The notes beneath the pieces are model-generated. The model saw only the letters and a program-made list of their open reading frames with translations. It was not told where the DNA came from and ran no database searches. Made by a program: the position numbers and the translations under genes. From assembly GCF_030403775.1 (NCBI RefSeq), contig NZ_JAQMWQ010000026.1, positions 1 through 64,000 on the forward strand: DNA of 64,000 nt, in the 5' to 3' direction. Numbering within the stretch: the first letter of the stretch is position 1; each line of letters opens with the position of its first letter. Below, in pieces: positions 8,354 to 17,506 of the stretch. Origin of the DNA: Paenibacillus sp. BSR1-1 (GTDB lineage: Bacteria > Bacillota > Bacilli > Bacillales > Cytobacillaceae).

Positions 8354-9358
8354 ATGAAAAAAAATTCAAAATTCTTTTTAATATGCCTCATCGCAGCTAT
8401 TTTTAGTATTTTTGCTGTCGGATGTTCTGCAAAGGAATCTCAATCTACTTCAAGTTCGTCGAATTCATCTAGCAGCAAATCTTCAAATGATAAGCAAATT
8501 ACAATTGGATTTTCAGTTGGTATGAATATGGTTAAGCACTGGAATCTTGAAGTAAAAGGGGCCGAAATGGCTGCCAAAGATAATGGAGCAAAACTAATTT
8601 GGAAAAGTGCTGATTTAAACCAACAATCCCAAGTTGCTGATATCGAAAATATGACACAGTCCGGTGTAAAAGCCCTAATCGTAGCACCGGTCGATTCACA
8701 GGGGATCGTCCCAACTGTAAATGAAGTAAAAGGTAAAAATATACCTGTATTTACTAGTGATATCGGCGTAAGCGGAACAGACGTTCAAGCACATGTCTCT
8801 TCTGATAACGTTAAGATCGGAGAAATGGCAGCAGATGAATTAGCAAAATTAATGGGCGAGAAGGGTGATATCGGGGTTATTACTTGGACAACTGTTTCTG
8901 CTACCAAAGACAGGGAAAAAGGCTTTTTAGAAGGACTCAAAAAATATCCTAATATCCACGTTGTTGCTTCACAAGACAGTGGCGGTGACAGAAACCAAGC
9001 ACTTTCAGTTACTGAAAACATGATCCAAAAGCATCCTAAACTTGATGGTATTTTTGGAGTAAATGCATCTGCTGCAATGGGAGCTTATGGTGCAACTACG
9101 GCTGCAAATATGAAACTTCCGATTATGGGAGTTGACTCTGATGAGGATTTACTAAAAGCAATTAAATCAGGTGGAAACTTAAAAGCGACTATCGCTCAAA
9201 ACCCATATGAAATGGGCTATACAGTAGTAAAAACAGCACTTGCCGCACTTAAGGGTGAAAAGGTAGAACCAAAAATCGCCATTCCTGCAGAGTTGGTAAC
9301 AAAGGATAATGTTGACAAGATACTTGAGCGTGATAATGGATTTTTAGCTAAAAAATAA
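8354..9358 (+). CDS. Ribose-type ABC transporter, substrate-binding lipoprotein
   Basis: A 334-residue extracellular sugar-binding lipoprotein. The signal peptide ends in AVGC with the lipidated Cys at residue 24, followed by a Ser/Asn-rich linker and a Peripla_BP_4 (RbsB-like) fold from about residue 48. Markers are ALIVAPVDSQG, GDIGVITW and DGIFGVNASAAMG. It heads an operon with ATPase (9438) and permease (10970). A strong hairpin directly after the gene probably stabilises its message, since binding proteins are needed in excess. The substrate is a sugar or sugar derivative, not further resolved. Confidence 0.93.
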   Translation: MKKNSKFFLICLIAAIFSIFAVGCSAKESQSTSSSSNSSSSKSSNDKQITIGFSVGMNMVKHWNLEVKGAEMAAKDNGAKLIWKSADLNQQSQVADIENMTQSGVKALIVAPVDSQGIVPTVNEVKGKNIPVFTSDIGVSGTDVQAHVSSDNVKIGEMAADELAKLMGEKGDIGVITWTTVSATKDREKGFLEGLKKYPNIHVVASQDSGGDRNQALSVTENMIQKHPKLDGIFGVNASAAMGAYGATTAANMKLPIMGVDSDEDLLKAIKSGGNLKATIAQNPYEMGYTVVKTALAALKGEKVEPKIAIPAELVTKDNVDKILERDNGFLAKK

Positions 9359-9374
9359 TTGATTAGAACCCATA

Positions 9375-9407
9375 ATATGTCTGGTATTCAAAAGATACCA
9401 GACATAT
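9375..9407 (+). other. Intercistronic hairpin after the binding-protein gene
   Basis: A perfect 13-bp stem (ATATGTCTGGTAT/ATACCAGACATAT) with a seven-base loop lies 16 bases after the stop and is not followed by a T tract. It fits an mRNA-stabilising or processing element that raises binding-protein output over the downstream genes. A comparable element is at 25131. Confidence 0.78.
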
Positions 9408-9437
9408 TAACCGGTGTGTGAAAGGAGGCAATCCACT

Positions 9438-10946
9438 TTGAGTGAAGAAGTTTTACAAATGCAAAATATATCGAAGAGTTTTTCTAGTGTTAAAATTTTG
9501 GAAAAAGTCAATTTTGACCTTAACAAAGGTGAAGTTCATGTATTAATTGGCGAAAATGGGGCTGGTAAGTCCACTTTAATGAAAATATTGACGGGTGTTT
9601 ATCCTAAGGATGAAGGTGAAATCCTGCTGGAAAATAAAGAAAGCGGCCTGCTTGAACCGATTGAAATTCCTAATCCTAATGCTGCCATACAGCTTGGAAT
9701 CAATATGGTTTTTCAGGAAACGAACTTACTGGAAGAAATGACAGTAGCTGAAAATATCTTCATAGGGTATGAACCAACGAAAAACGGTTTCCTTGATAAA
9801 AAGGCTATGTACAATCAAACAGTGGAGTTGCTAAAAAGAGTTCATTTAAATATTTCACCCAATGCCTTAGTTAGCAGTTTAACTGCAGCACAACGACAAT
9901 CAGTAGAAATCGCCAAAAGTCTTTCCCATAACGGAAGGATTTTGATTCTGGATGAACCTACATCCAGTTTAAGTGAAAGAGAAGTTCGCACACTTTTTGC
10001 AATTATTGCCGATTTAAAGGCACAAGGAGTTAGTATTGTTTATATTTCCCACCGGATGGAAGAATTATTTGAAATTGGGGATCGGATCACTGTTTTGCGT
10101 GATGGGACGTTCGTGGGAACACTCAATGTACGTGAAACAAATGAAGAAGAAATCGTAAGTATGATGATTGGAAGAAAACTGGAGGATACCCAAAATAACT
10201 CTAATCGTGGAAAAAGAATCAATTACTCGAAAGTTGCCTTTGAATGTAAGAATGTCACGATAGGAGATTTTAAAGACAAAGTAGATTTAAAGATTCATAG
10301 TGGGGAAATTGTAGGCTTATATGGCCTTGTTGGTTCCGGACGATCAGAATTAGCACAAATTTTTTACGGCATTGATCCTATTCAGAAGGGTACTGTGGAA
10401 AAGGCAGGAAAAAAAATCTCCATACGTAATCCGGAACAAGCAATCAAACATGGAATTGCATTATTATCTGAAGATCGAAAAAAATATGGCTTTATCCCTG
10501 GAAAAAGTATAAGAGATAATATTGTCTTAATGAAATTAAGAGAATTGTCTTATTTCCGTCCTTCTTTAAAAGAAGAGACTGATATCGCCGTAAAATATAT
10601 GAATGAATTAAAGGTTGCTGCATCAAGTGAACATCAATCGATTTCGAGTCTTAGTGGGGGAAATCAACAAAAAGTAGTTTTATCAAAAATCCTGGCTATG
10701 AATCCGGATATACTCATCCTTGATGAGCCAACGCGTGGAGTCGATGTCGGCGCAAAAGCTGAAATTTACGACATTATCTATGAGCTGGCTGAATCCGGGA
10801 AAGCCATTTTAATGATTTCTTCTGATTTGCCCGAAATATTGAGGGTTAGTGACCGGGTTGTTGTAATGCATGATGGAAGTATCAAAATGGATGAAGCAAA
10901 TGTTGATCTTAGTCAAGAAAAAATTCTGCAGGCAGCATTAAGCTAA
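9438..10946 (+). CDS. Ribose-type ABC transporter, duplicated ATP-binding protein
   Basis: A 502-residue RbsA/XylG/MglA-type ATPase with two nucleotide-binding domains. The first has Walker A GENGAGKST (38-46) and LDEPTSSLS; the second has the degenerate Walker A region GLVGSGRSE, the signature LSGGNQQK and LDEPTRGVDVG typical of this family. I chose the TTG at 9438, which has an ideal AAAGGAGG 10 bases upstream; the GTG at 9414 lies before that site. It energises uptake with the permease at 10970. Confidence 0.94.
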   Translation: MSEEVLQMQNISKSFSSVKILEKVNFDLNKGEVHVLIGENGAGKSTLMKILTGVYPKDEGEILLENKESGLLEPIEIPNPNAAIQLGINMVFQETNLLEEMTVAENIFIGYEPTKNGFLDKKAMYNQTVELLKRVHLNISPNALVSSLTAAQRQSVEIAKSLSHNGRILILDEPTSSLSEREVRTLFAIIADLKAQGVSIVYISHRMEELFEIGDRITVLRDGTFVGTLNVRETNEEEIVSMMIGRKLEDTQNNSNRGKRINYSKVAFECKNVTIGDFKDKVDLKIHSGEIVGLYGLVGSGRSELAQIFYGIDPIQKGTVEKAGKKISIRNPEQAIKHGIALLSEDRKKYGFIPGKSIRDNIVLMKLRELSYFRPSLKEETDIAVKYMNELKVAASSEHQSISSLSGGNQQKVVLSKILAMNPDILILDEPTRGVDVGAKAEIYDIIYELAESGKAILMISSDLPEILRVSDRVVVMHDGSIKMDEANVDLSQEKILQAALS

Positions 10947-10969
10947 ATTTTTAAGGCGGTGGTTTTTAA

Positions 10970-11983
10970 ATGGCTCAACAAGTTTTAGCTAATAAAACAA
11001 AGGAAACAATCGATATTAGCAGTGAACAAGCCAAATTAATAAAAAAGAATAAGCGAAAGGAAATATTACGACAGTTTTCGCTTCTCTCTATTCTTGTACT
11101 ACTAATCATTTTGTTCTCTGTCACAACGGCTAGCTTTTTTTCAGTGGACAACTTTACAAATATTTTGAGGCAAGTGGCGGTGACGACCATAGCGGCCATT
11201 GGTGTCTTTATGATTATCCTGCTAGGGGACATCGACTTATCGGTGGGATCGTTATATGCATTAATTGGTGTTATGGCAGCCTTCGTTTGGCAAGGAACCG
11301 GAAATACCGTTTTAACACTATTAACAGCACTGGCAGCTGGTGCCATTATTGGATTCGGAAATGGATTTATTACAGCTAAAGGAAAAATCCCAGCATTCGT
11401 CACAACGCTTGCTACGATGGGGATTGCCCGAGGAATTGCCTATATCGTAACAAGTGGATCTCCAATTGGTATTGTAGAACCTGGATTTACAATCTTTGGA
11501 ACAGGTTATGTTGGCGGCATTATCCCAGTGCCAGTTGTGATCATGATTGTGGTATTCATTTTGGGATCTATCTTAATTAATAATACGAGATTTGGCCGAT
11601 ATATTTATGCGGTTGGTGGGAATGCCCAAGCCAGTCACTGGTCTGGACTTAATACTAATAAAATACGAATTATCGTATTTACCATCGCAGGTTTGTTATA
11701 TGGATTAAGTTCTATCATTCTTGCGGGACGTTTAGGCGGTGCCTTACCAACTGCAGGGCAAGGTGCAGAAATGGATGCCATTACAGCTGTCATTCTTGGT
11801 GGTACTAGTTTATCTGGTGGTAAAGGTAAAATAAGCGGCGTCCTTATTGGCTGTTTAATCATTGGTGTTTTAAACAATGGTCTGGATTTAATAGGCCTTT
11901 CATCTTATTGGCAACAAGTTATCAAAGGAATCATTATTATTGCTGCTGTCCTTTATGATACAAAGTCAAAAAATAAAAATTGA
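10970..11983 (+). CDS. Ribose-type ABC transporter, permease
   Basis: A 337-residue RbsC-type membrane protein. A charged N-terminal cytoplasmic segment of about 35 residues precedes about nine hydrophobic segments. Family markers are GDIDLSVGSLYAL, GNGFITAKGKIPAFVTTLATM, FGRYIYAVGGN and LGGTSLSGGKG. It is 23 bases after the ATPase gene with Shine-Dalgarno AAGGCGGTGG, and completes a one-permease importer, presumably a homodimer. Confidence 0.94.
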   Translation: MAQQVLANKTKETIDISSEQAKLIKKNKRKEILRQFSLLSILVLLIILFSVTTASFFSVDNFTNILRQVAVTTIAAIGVFMIILLGDIDLSVGSLYALIGVMAAFVWQGTGNTVLTLLTALAAGAIIGFGNGFITAKGKIPAFVTTLATMGIARGIAYIVTSGSPIGIVEPGFTIFGTGYVGGIIPVPVVIMIVVFILGSILINNTRFGRYIYAVGGNAQASHWSGLNTNKIRIIVFTIAGLLYGLSSIILAGRLGGALPTAGQGAEMDAITAVILGGTSLSGGKGKISGVLIGCLIIGVLNNGLDLIGLSSYWQQVIKGIIIIAAVLYDTKSKNKN

Positions 11984-12019
11984 TTTCGGGTTTTAGAGCT
12001 ATTTTAAGGAGGAATTTAG

Positions 12020-12316
12020 TTGATTATCATTCATGCATATTTCAAAGCTGATCCAAATAAACGTGATGCATTTCTTGAACAGGCCAAGCTTGTGGCTGCC
12101 TCTTCCAAAGCAGAAGAGGGAAATATTAGCTATTCTTTCTTGGAAAGCCCGGAAGGTACAGGTGAGTTTGTTTTCGTAGAGAAGTGGAAGGACCAAAAAG
12201 CAGTTCTGCATCATGAGGAAACAACGGCTTTTAAAGTTTTTGTTAGTCAATTACCAAACTATTTACTTGAACCATTAAATGTTGAATTTTTTGACGCTGA
12301 AGCAATAAAGAAATGA
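12020..12316 (+). CDS. Antibiotic biosynthesis monooxygenase (ABM)-domain protein, YgiN-like
   Basis: A 98-residue ferredoxin-like-fold protein (about 5-75) with the family pattern: IIIHAYFKADPNKRDAFLEQ, SYSFLES, FVFVEKWKDQKAVLHHEET. Such small dimers are often quinol monooxygenases or act on oxidised sugar metabolites, and often lie in sugar operons. The start is TTG with AAGGAGGA nine bases upstream. It precedes the Gfo/Idh gene, with which it overlaps or nearly touches. The reaction here is unknown. Confidence 0.82.
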   Translation: MIIIHAYFKADPNKRDAFLEQAKLVAASSKAEEGNISYSFLESPEGTGEFVFVEKWKDQKAVLHHEETTAFKVFVSQLPNYLLEPLNVEFFDAEAIKK

Positions 12317-12345
12317 GTCTTATTACACTAGATAGGATGATAGAA

Positions 12346-13524
12346 ATGAAAAAAATAAAAGTAGGAATCATCGGGACAGGTTTTATCGGCCCTACACATA
12401 TAGAAGCGATCCGACGGCTTGGCTTTGTAGAATTAGTGGCATTGGCTGAAACTAGCCAGGAAGCTGCAGAAAAAAAAGCAGTCAATCTTGGTATCCCAAA
12501 AGCCTATGGCGATTACCCTGAAATGCTGAAGGACAGCGAAATCCAAGTCGTGCACAATTGCACACCTAATTACCTTCACTTTGCGATTAATAAAGAGATT
12601 ATTTTAGCAGGGAAGCATGTCGTTTCCGAGAAACCGCTGGCAATGAACAGTAAAGAATCCGCAGAATTGCTTGAGTTGGCAGAAAAACACGATGTGATTC
12701 ATGCGGTGAACTTTAATTACCGGCAGCATGCCAGTGTACAAAACTTGCAGGCGATGGTGGCTAAAGGAGAGCTTGGAAAAGTGAATTTGGTCCATGGAAG
12801 CTATCTGCAGGACTGGTTATTGTATGAAACTGACTTTAACTGGAGACTAGCTCCCGAAGTGGGCGGCAAATCCCGTGCGGTGGCGGATATTGGTTCGCAT
12901 TGGTGTGATACCGTTCAATATGTAACTGGAAAACGGATTGTCGAAGTTTTTGCCGATTTGGCGACGGTTATCCCAGTAAGAAAGAAAGCCAAAAATGCGA
13001 TTGCAACGTTTAGTACACAGAATATAGAAGAACAAGAATATGAAGATATTCCAATCAATACAGAAGATTATGCATCAGTCCTTGTGCGCTTTGAGGATGG
13101 ATCAAGAGGAGTTTTTACGGTATCACAAGTAAGTGCCGGCCGCAAGAATCGATTAAGCTTTGAAATTAACGGCAGTAAAAGCTCTGTTTTCTGGAATCAA
13201 GAGGAACCGGAAAAATTGTGGATCGGACACCGGGATAAAGCAAATGAAGTGCTGTTAGCAGATCCGGGGTTATTCTTACCGGAGGCAAGAGCTGCCATCC
13301 ATCATCCGGGAGGCCATAATGAAGGCTGGCCGGATGCATTAAAAAATATGATGTTAAATTTCTACTCATTCGTTCGCGATGGCAAGAGCCTGAAAACAGA
13401 CAAGCCTAAGTTTGCGACATTTAAAGATGGACACGTTTCGATGAGCATTACAGACGCTATCTTAGAAAGCCACGAGCAGAAAAAGTGGGTGAAGGTCCAG
13501 GCTGCTAAGGAGGTACTTGCATGA
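12346..13524 (+). CDS. Gfo/Idh/MocA-family oxidoreductase
   Basis: A 392-residue NAD(P)-dependent sugar or cyclitol dehydrogenase. Rossmann motif GIIGTGFIGPTH is at the N terminus, the substrate-lysine motif SEKPLAMN near residues 91-98 is intact, and NWRLAPEVGGKSRAVADIGSHWCD carries the usual Asp and His. I chose the ATG at 12346 behind AGGATG; an earlier in-frame ATG at 12313 overlaps the previous stop and would add 11 residues but lacks a good ribosome-binding site. It overlaps the next gene by four bases. The substrate is probably the ABC-imported sugar. Confidence 0.9.
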   Translation: MKKIKVGIIGTGFIGPTHIEAIRRLGFVELVALAETSQEAAEKKAVNLGIPKAYGDYPEMLKDSEIQVVHNCTPNYLHFAINKEIILAGKHVVSEKPLAMNSKESAELLELAEKHDVIHAVNFNYRQHASVQNLQAMVAKGELGKVNLVHGSYLQDWLLYETDFNWRLAPEVGGKSRAVADIGSHWCDTVQYVTGKRIVEVFADLATVIPVRKKAKNAIATFSTQNIEEQEYEDIPINTEDYASVLVRFEDGSRGVFTVSQVSAGRKNRLSFEINGSKSSVFWNQEEPEKLWIGHRDKANEVLLADPGLFLPEARAAIHHPGGHNEGWPDALKNMMLNFYSFVRDGKSLKTDKPKFATFKDGHVSMSITDAILESHEQKKWVKVQAAKEVLA

Positions 13525-14489
13525 AACTAGGTGTATTTACTCCGCTGTATCAAAACCTGTCATTTGAAGAAATGCTTGATAAGTTAGCAGGTATGGGTGT
13601 TGAGGCGGTTGAATTAGGGACCGGTAACTATCCTGGAAACCATCATTGTAATCCCGATGAATTATTGGAGTCTCCGGAGAAAGTGAAAGCCTTTCTCCGG
13701 GCACTTGAGAGCAGAGGAATAACAATCAGTGCGCTGAGCTGCCACGGAAATCCGCTGCATCCAGATAAAAAGTTCGCGAATGATTCCCATGAGGTGTGGA
13801 GAAAAACGGTTTTGCTTGCGGAACGCTTAGGAGTTCCAGTCGTGAATGGTTTCTCCGGCTGCCCGGGGGATCACGCGGATGCCAAAAATCCAAACTGGGT
13901 TACATGTTCCTGGCCGCCGGAATACCTAGATGTTTTGAATTGGCAATGGAACGAGGCCGTCATTCCTTATTGGCAAGAGGAATCGAAATACGCGAAAGAG
14001 CATGGCATTAACATTGCCTTTGAAATGCATCCAGGGTTTGTCGTATATAATCCGGAAACATTATTGAAATTAAGGGAACACGCAGGGGAAAACATTGGCG
14101 CAAACTTCGATCCAAGCCATTTAGTTTGGCAGGGAATCGATCCGGTCCAAGCCATCAAAAAGCTGGGCCGCGAAAATGCCATTTTCCATTTCCATGCAAA
14201 AGATACTTATTTAGACCGCGCCAATATTAGCATTAATGGCGTTTTGGATACAAAGCATTATTCCGAAATCTTAGACCGTTCATGGACATTTAGGTCTGTG
14301 GGTTACGGCTCCGATGAGAAACTCTGGAAAGATATTGTGAGTACATTGCGGGCTGTCGGATATGATTATGTGATTTCCATTGAACATGAAGACATGCTGG
14401 CTTCCACTGATGAAGGACTTAGTAAAGCTATTGCTCTCTTAAAAGGGGCCATGTTCAAGGATCAGATTACGGAGATGTGGTGGGCATAA
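13521..14489 (+). CDS. Sugar phosphate isomerase/epimerase (xylose-isomerase-like TIM barrel)
   Basis: A 322-residue AP_endonuc_2 family protein. The start MKLGVFTPLYQNLSFEEML and segments IAFEMHPGFVVYNP, IGANFDPSHLVWQG, FHFHAKDT and ISIEHEDML place the metal-binding Glu, Asp, His and Glu of the family. The ATGA overlap with the dehydrogenase shows coupling. Dehydrogenase plus epimerase pairs are typical of inositol-like or keto-sugar catabolism, but the substrate is not identifiable. It is more distant from the two epimerases downstream, which resemble each other. Confidence 0.88.
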   Translation: MKLGVFTPLYQNLSFEEMLDKLAGMGVEAVELGTGNYPGNHHCNPDELLESPEKVKAFLRALESRGITISALSCHGNPLHPDKKFANDSHEVWRKTVLLAERLGVPVVNGFSGCPGDHADAKNPNWVTCSWPPEYLDVLNWQWNEAVIPYWQEESKYAKEHGINIAFEMHPGFVVYNPETLLKLREHAGENIGANFDPSHLVWQGIDPVQAIKKLGRENAIFHFHAKDTYLDRANISINGVLDTKHYSEILDRSWTFRSVGYGSDEKLWKDIVSTLRAVGYDYVISIEHEDMLASTDEGLSKAIALLKGAMFKDQITEMWWA

Positions 14490-14573
14490 GTCTGCTATTT
14501 TTCGAACCCAGGGGATGGGATTTCATAGATCAACACATGGGGTATTAAAAATTCTGTAAAGGGAGATATTCAA

Positions 14574-15398
14574 ATGATTAAGTACTCATACAACACCCTC
14601 GTTTTTGCTGGAGAAGACATTGAAACAGGTATTGCCCGGTTAGCGAAATTCGGTTATGACGGTGTTGAGATTGTCGGGGAACCAGAGAAAATGGATGCTA
14701 ACCGCATTAAGGAATTGCTAGATCAATATAATATTGAAGCCTCAACGATTTGTGCGATTTACAACACTGAAAGAGATCTCGTTTCAAGTAACGAAAATAT
14801 TAGAAAAAATGCCGTTGAATATATTAAAAGCTGTGTAGATTTTGCAAGCACAATCGGTGCAAAGGGTATTTCTTTAACTCCAACAGCGTGCATGAAAATC
14901 TATGGAGAAGCTGATCGGGAAACTGAGCTAAATTGGGCAGTTGAAGGAATAAGAGAAGCTGGTTTTTATGCAGGAGAACATGGTGTCCGCTTGACAGTAG
15001 AAGCATGGAATCGCTACGAAAACTATCTTATAAATCGATTAGAGCAAGCACTTGAGCTTGTAAATCGTGTGAATCTGCCAAACGTAGGAGTTATGGGCGA
15101 TACGTATCATATGAATATTGAAGAAGTAGATATTGCGGACACAATCAGAATGGTTGGAGATAAACTATATCACCTTCATATCGCTGATAGCAACAGAGCA
15201 GCACCAGGCAGAGGACATATCGACTTTGAACCAATCGCTCAAGCTTTACGTGATATTAACTACAGCGGATTCTTAACGATGGAGCTATTGCCTCCGTTTG
15301 CAGATCCTTTTAATGGTTCGAAGTGTGAAGAGTTTTATGATCAATATAGCGAAGAATCTATTACTTTCTTAAAAAACTTATTTAAGGAGGAAAAATAA
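14574..15398 (+). CDS. Sugar phosphate isomerase/epimerase, psicose/tagatose 3-epimerase type
   Basis: A 274-residue TIM-barrel epimerase. The metal ligands of the D-psicose/D-tagatose 3-epimerase group are visible as E143, D176, H202 and E237, in VEAWNRYE, GVMGDTYHMN, HLHIADSN and TMELLPP. It is a close paralog of the protein at 16560 (same length, same ligand positions). The start ATG follows a GGGAGATATTC site. It lies one base before the alcohol dehydrogenase gene, with which it is co-transcribed. Confidence 0.9.
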   Translation: MIKYSYNTLVFAGEDIETGIARLAKFGYDGVEIVGEPEKMDANRIKELLDQYNIEASTICAIYNTERDLVSSNENIRKNAVEYIKSCVDFASTIGAKGISLTPTACMKIYGEADRETELNWAVEGIREAGFYAGEHGVRLTVEAWNRYENYLINRLEQALELVNRVNLPNVGVMGDTYHMNIEEVDIADTIRMVGDKLYHLHIADSNRAAPGRGHIDFEPIAQALRDINYSGFLTMELLPPFADPFNGSKCEEFYDQYSEESITFLKNLFKEEK

Positions 15399-15399
15399 A

Positions 15400-16485
15400 A
15401 TGGCACAAAATACAGTAGTAAACAATCAGGGTTTAGGAGCAGAGTTTGATCAAAAAGTAATGAAAGCTGCTGTGTTGTATGGTAAAGAGGATTTAAGATT
15501 AGAAGAAGTACCGGTTCCTGAACTTGGGCCTACAGATGTATTAATAAAAGTGAAGTATACCGCAGTATGTGGTACTGACCCTCATATTTATGAAGGTCGT
15601 TTTCCAGCGAAGCTTCCACTCATCTTAGGTCATGAATTTTCCGGTGAAGTTGCCAAGGTTGGTACCCAAGTAAGCTTTGTGAAGCCAGGTGATCGTGTTA
15701 CTGCGGATATCAATATCGCTTGTGGTACATGCTATTATTGCCGCCATGGTCAAAAATTACATTGTGAAAAAATCGTTCAATTAGGGGTACATGTTAACGG
15801 AGCATTTGCAGAATATGTACGAGTTCCAGAGAGTAATATTCATAAGCTGCCAGAGTCTATGTCATGGATTGATGGAGCGTATATTGAGCCGCTGGCATGT
15901 GCCATCAGCGGACAGGATAAAGCCAATGTTCAATATGGTGACACAGTTGCGATTATTGGCGGAGGCCCAATGGGTATCGCCCATGCACTACTTGCAAAAC
16001 TGAAAGGTGCAAGCAAAGTAATCCTTTCAGAACTAAATCCTGCCAGAATTGAATCAGCCCAAAATATTGGTGTTGATTATGTCATCAATGCAGGTGAAGA
16101 AAATCCGGTTGAAGCTGTTAAAAGATTAACAGACGGACGTGGTGCTGACATTGTTATTGAAGCTGTTGGCTCTGCCTATACTTACGCGCAAACGTTTAAG
16201 TTAGTGAGAAAAGGCGGAAAAATCCTTGTTTTTGGAGCAGCACCTGCTGATGTAACGATTCCAGTAAGTCCCTTTGAAATTTATAGCCGCGAATTAACAA
16301 TTGTCTCCTCTTATGCAGGAACATATGATACATTCTCTAAAGCTATTGATTTAATTGCAAGCAAACGTTTTGATCCAACTCCAATCTTCACAAATCATTT
16401 TGAATTTGCAGATGTGAAAGCTGGAATTGAAACTGCTGAGCATAATAAGGATATTCTTAAAACTGTAGTTAAAATTTCAGATTAA
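15400..16485 (+). CDS. Zinc-dependent medium-chain alcohol/polyol dehydrogenase
   Basis: A 361-residue MDR-family enzyme. Catalytic-zinc residues are C57, H78/E79 (GHEFSG) and E163; structural-zinc cysteines are C108, C111, C114 and C122; the NAD-binding GGGPMG is at 187-192. About 20 extra residues precede the usual start. It resembles sorbitol or threonine dehydrogenases and probably oxidises a polyol or the C-OH of a sugar acid, between two epimerase genes. A terminator follows. Confidence 0.92.
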   Translation: MAQNTVVNNQGLGAEFDQKVMKAAVLYGKEDLRLEEVPVPELGPTDVLIKVKYTAVCGTDPHIYEGRFPAKLPLILGHEFSGEVAKVGTQVSFVKPGDRVTADINIACGTCYYCRHGQKLHCEKIVQLGVHVNGAFAEYVRVPESNIHKLPESMSWIDGAYIEPLACAISGQDKANVQYGDTVAIIGGGPMGIAHALLAKLKGASKVILSELNPARIESAQNIGVDYVINAGEENPVEAVKRLTDGRGADIVIEAVGSAYTYAQTFKLVRKGGKILVFGAAPADVTIPVSPFEIYSRELTIVSSYAGTYDTFSKAIDLIASKRFDPTPIFTNHFEFADVKAGIETAEHNKDILKTVVKISD

Positions 16486-16497
16486 TTTTGTGGTAAA

Positions 16498-16536
16498 CAG
16501 AGTTCTCTGCGTTTTGTACGGGAACTCTGATTTTTT
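16498..16536 (+). terminator. Terminator after the alcohol dehydrogenase gene
   Basis: Stem CAGAGTTC/GAACTCTG with a 16-base loop, followed by ATTTTTT. It lies 13 bases after the stop. Because the next epimerase gene follows in the same direction, it may allow partial read-through. Confidence 0.78.
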
Positions 16537-16559
16537 CATAGTCTAAGAGGTGAATCCAA

Positions 16560-17393
16560 ATGTATAAATACAGTGCCACACAATGGATTTTCGGAAATGA
16601 AAGTTTAGAAGACAGCTTAAAAAGGCTGAAAAAATACGGCTATCAGGGTGTTGAACTAGCAGGTGAGCCGGATGCTATTGATGTTGAGGAAACAAAAGAA
16701 CTTTTAAAACAATATGATTTGGAATGCAGCTCCATTTGTGGAATCTATACTCCTGAAAGAGATCTTTCCTCGTCAAACGAAGAAATTAGAAAAAACGCAG
16801 TGGAATATGTGAAAAAATCTGTTGACTTAGCGAAAGCTCTAAATGCCTCAACCCTTATTGTCGTTCCTACCTATGTTGGAAAACTGGCTCCAGAAACGAA
16901 TCTTGAGGAAGAATGGCATAATGCCGTTTTAAGCGTCGAAGAGGCGGCACTATACGCTAAGGAGCAAGGAATCACCCTTGCCATTGAAGCATTAAATCGT
17001 TATGAGACTTATTTAGTTAATAACCTGACATTAGCCTTGCGTTTTGTTCAGGAAGTGAATGTAGATGGTTTAGGAATTATGGCTGATTTGTTCCACATGA
17101 GCATAGAGGAAAGAAGTATGACGGAAGCAATCAAGAACATTTCCCGTTATCTTACCCATGTGCACATCGCTGATAACACAAGGGAAGCAGCGGGACTAGG
17201 GCAAACAGAGTTTGGACCAGTCATTGCCCTGCTTAAAGAACTGGATTATAAGGGCTATATTACGATGGAATTCTTACCGGCGGTTTCAAATCCTTACGTG
17301 GCATCTGGTCTTCAAGGTGAATCGAATATTTTTGATGAATTCACAAAGCAATCGATCGAACATATGAAAGCAATTGTAGAAGTACTAGTATAA
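16560..17393 (+). CDS. Sugar phosphate isomerase/epimerase, paralog of the gene at 14574
   Basis: A 277-residue TIM-barrel epimerase with metal ligands E143, D176, H202 and E237 at the same positions as its paralog. The shared NEEIRKNAVEYVK region and ERDLSSSNE stretch show recent common ancestry. Two related epimerases flanking an alcohol dehydrogenase suggest an oxidise-epimerise-reduce route or two stereoisomer substrates (inference). Shine-Dalgarno AGAGGTGA precedes the ATG. A terminator follows. Confidence 0.9.
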   Translation: MYKYSATQWIFGNESLEDSLKRLKKYGYQGVELAGEPDAIDVEETKELLKQYDLECSSICGIYTPERDLSSSNEEIRKNAVEYVKKSVDLAKALNASTLIVVPTYVGKLAPETNLEEEWHNAVLSVEEAALYAKEQGITLAIEALNRYETYLVNNLTLALRFVQEVNVDGLGIMADLFHMSIEERSMTEAIKNISRYLTHVHIADNTREAAGLGQTEFGPVIALLKELDYKGYITMEFLPAVSNPYVASGLQGESNIFDEFTKQSIEHMKAIVEVLV

Positions 17394-17399
17394 CGCGTG

Positions 17400-17427
17400 A
17401 AAAAAAGCTGGAGTTCCAGCTTTTTTT
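17400..17427. terminator. Terminator after the second epimerase gene
   Basis: AGCTGGA/TCCAGCT stem flanked by seven A on one side and seven T on the other, so it could work in both directions. Confidence 0.88.
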
Positions 17428-17506
17428 CGTATACCTGCAGTGTAAGTATCAAGTTATTATTTTCTTAAAATTTTAAAATATCACCAAAATGAAGGGGTTG
17501 AAAGGA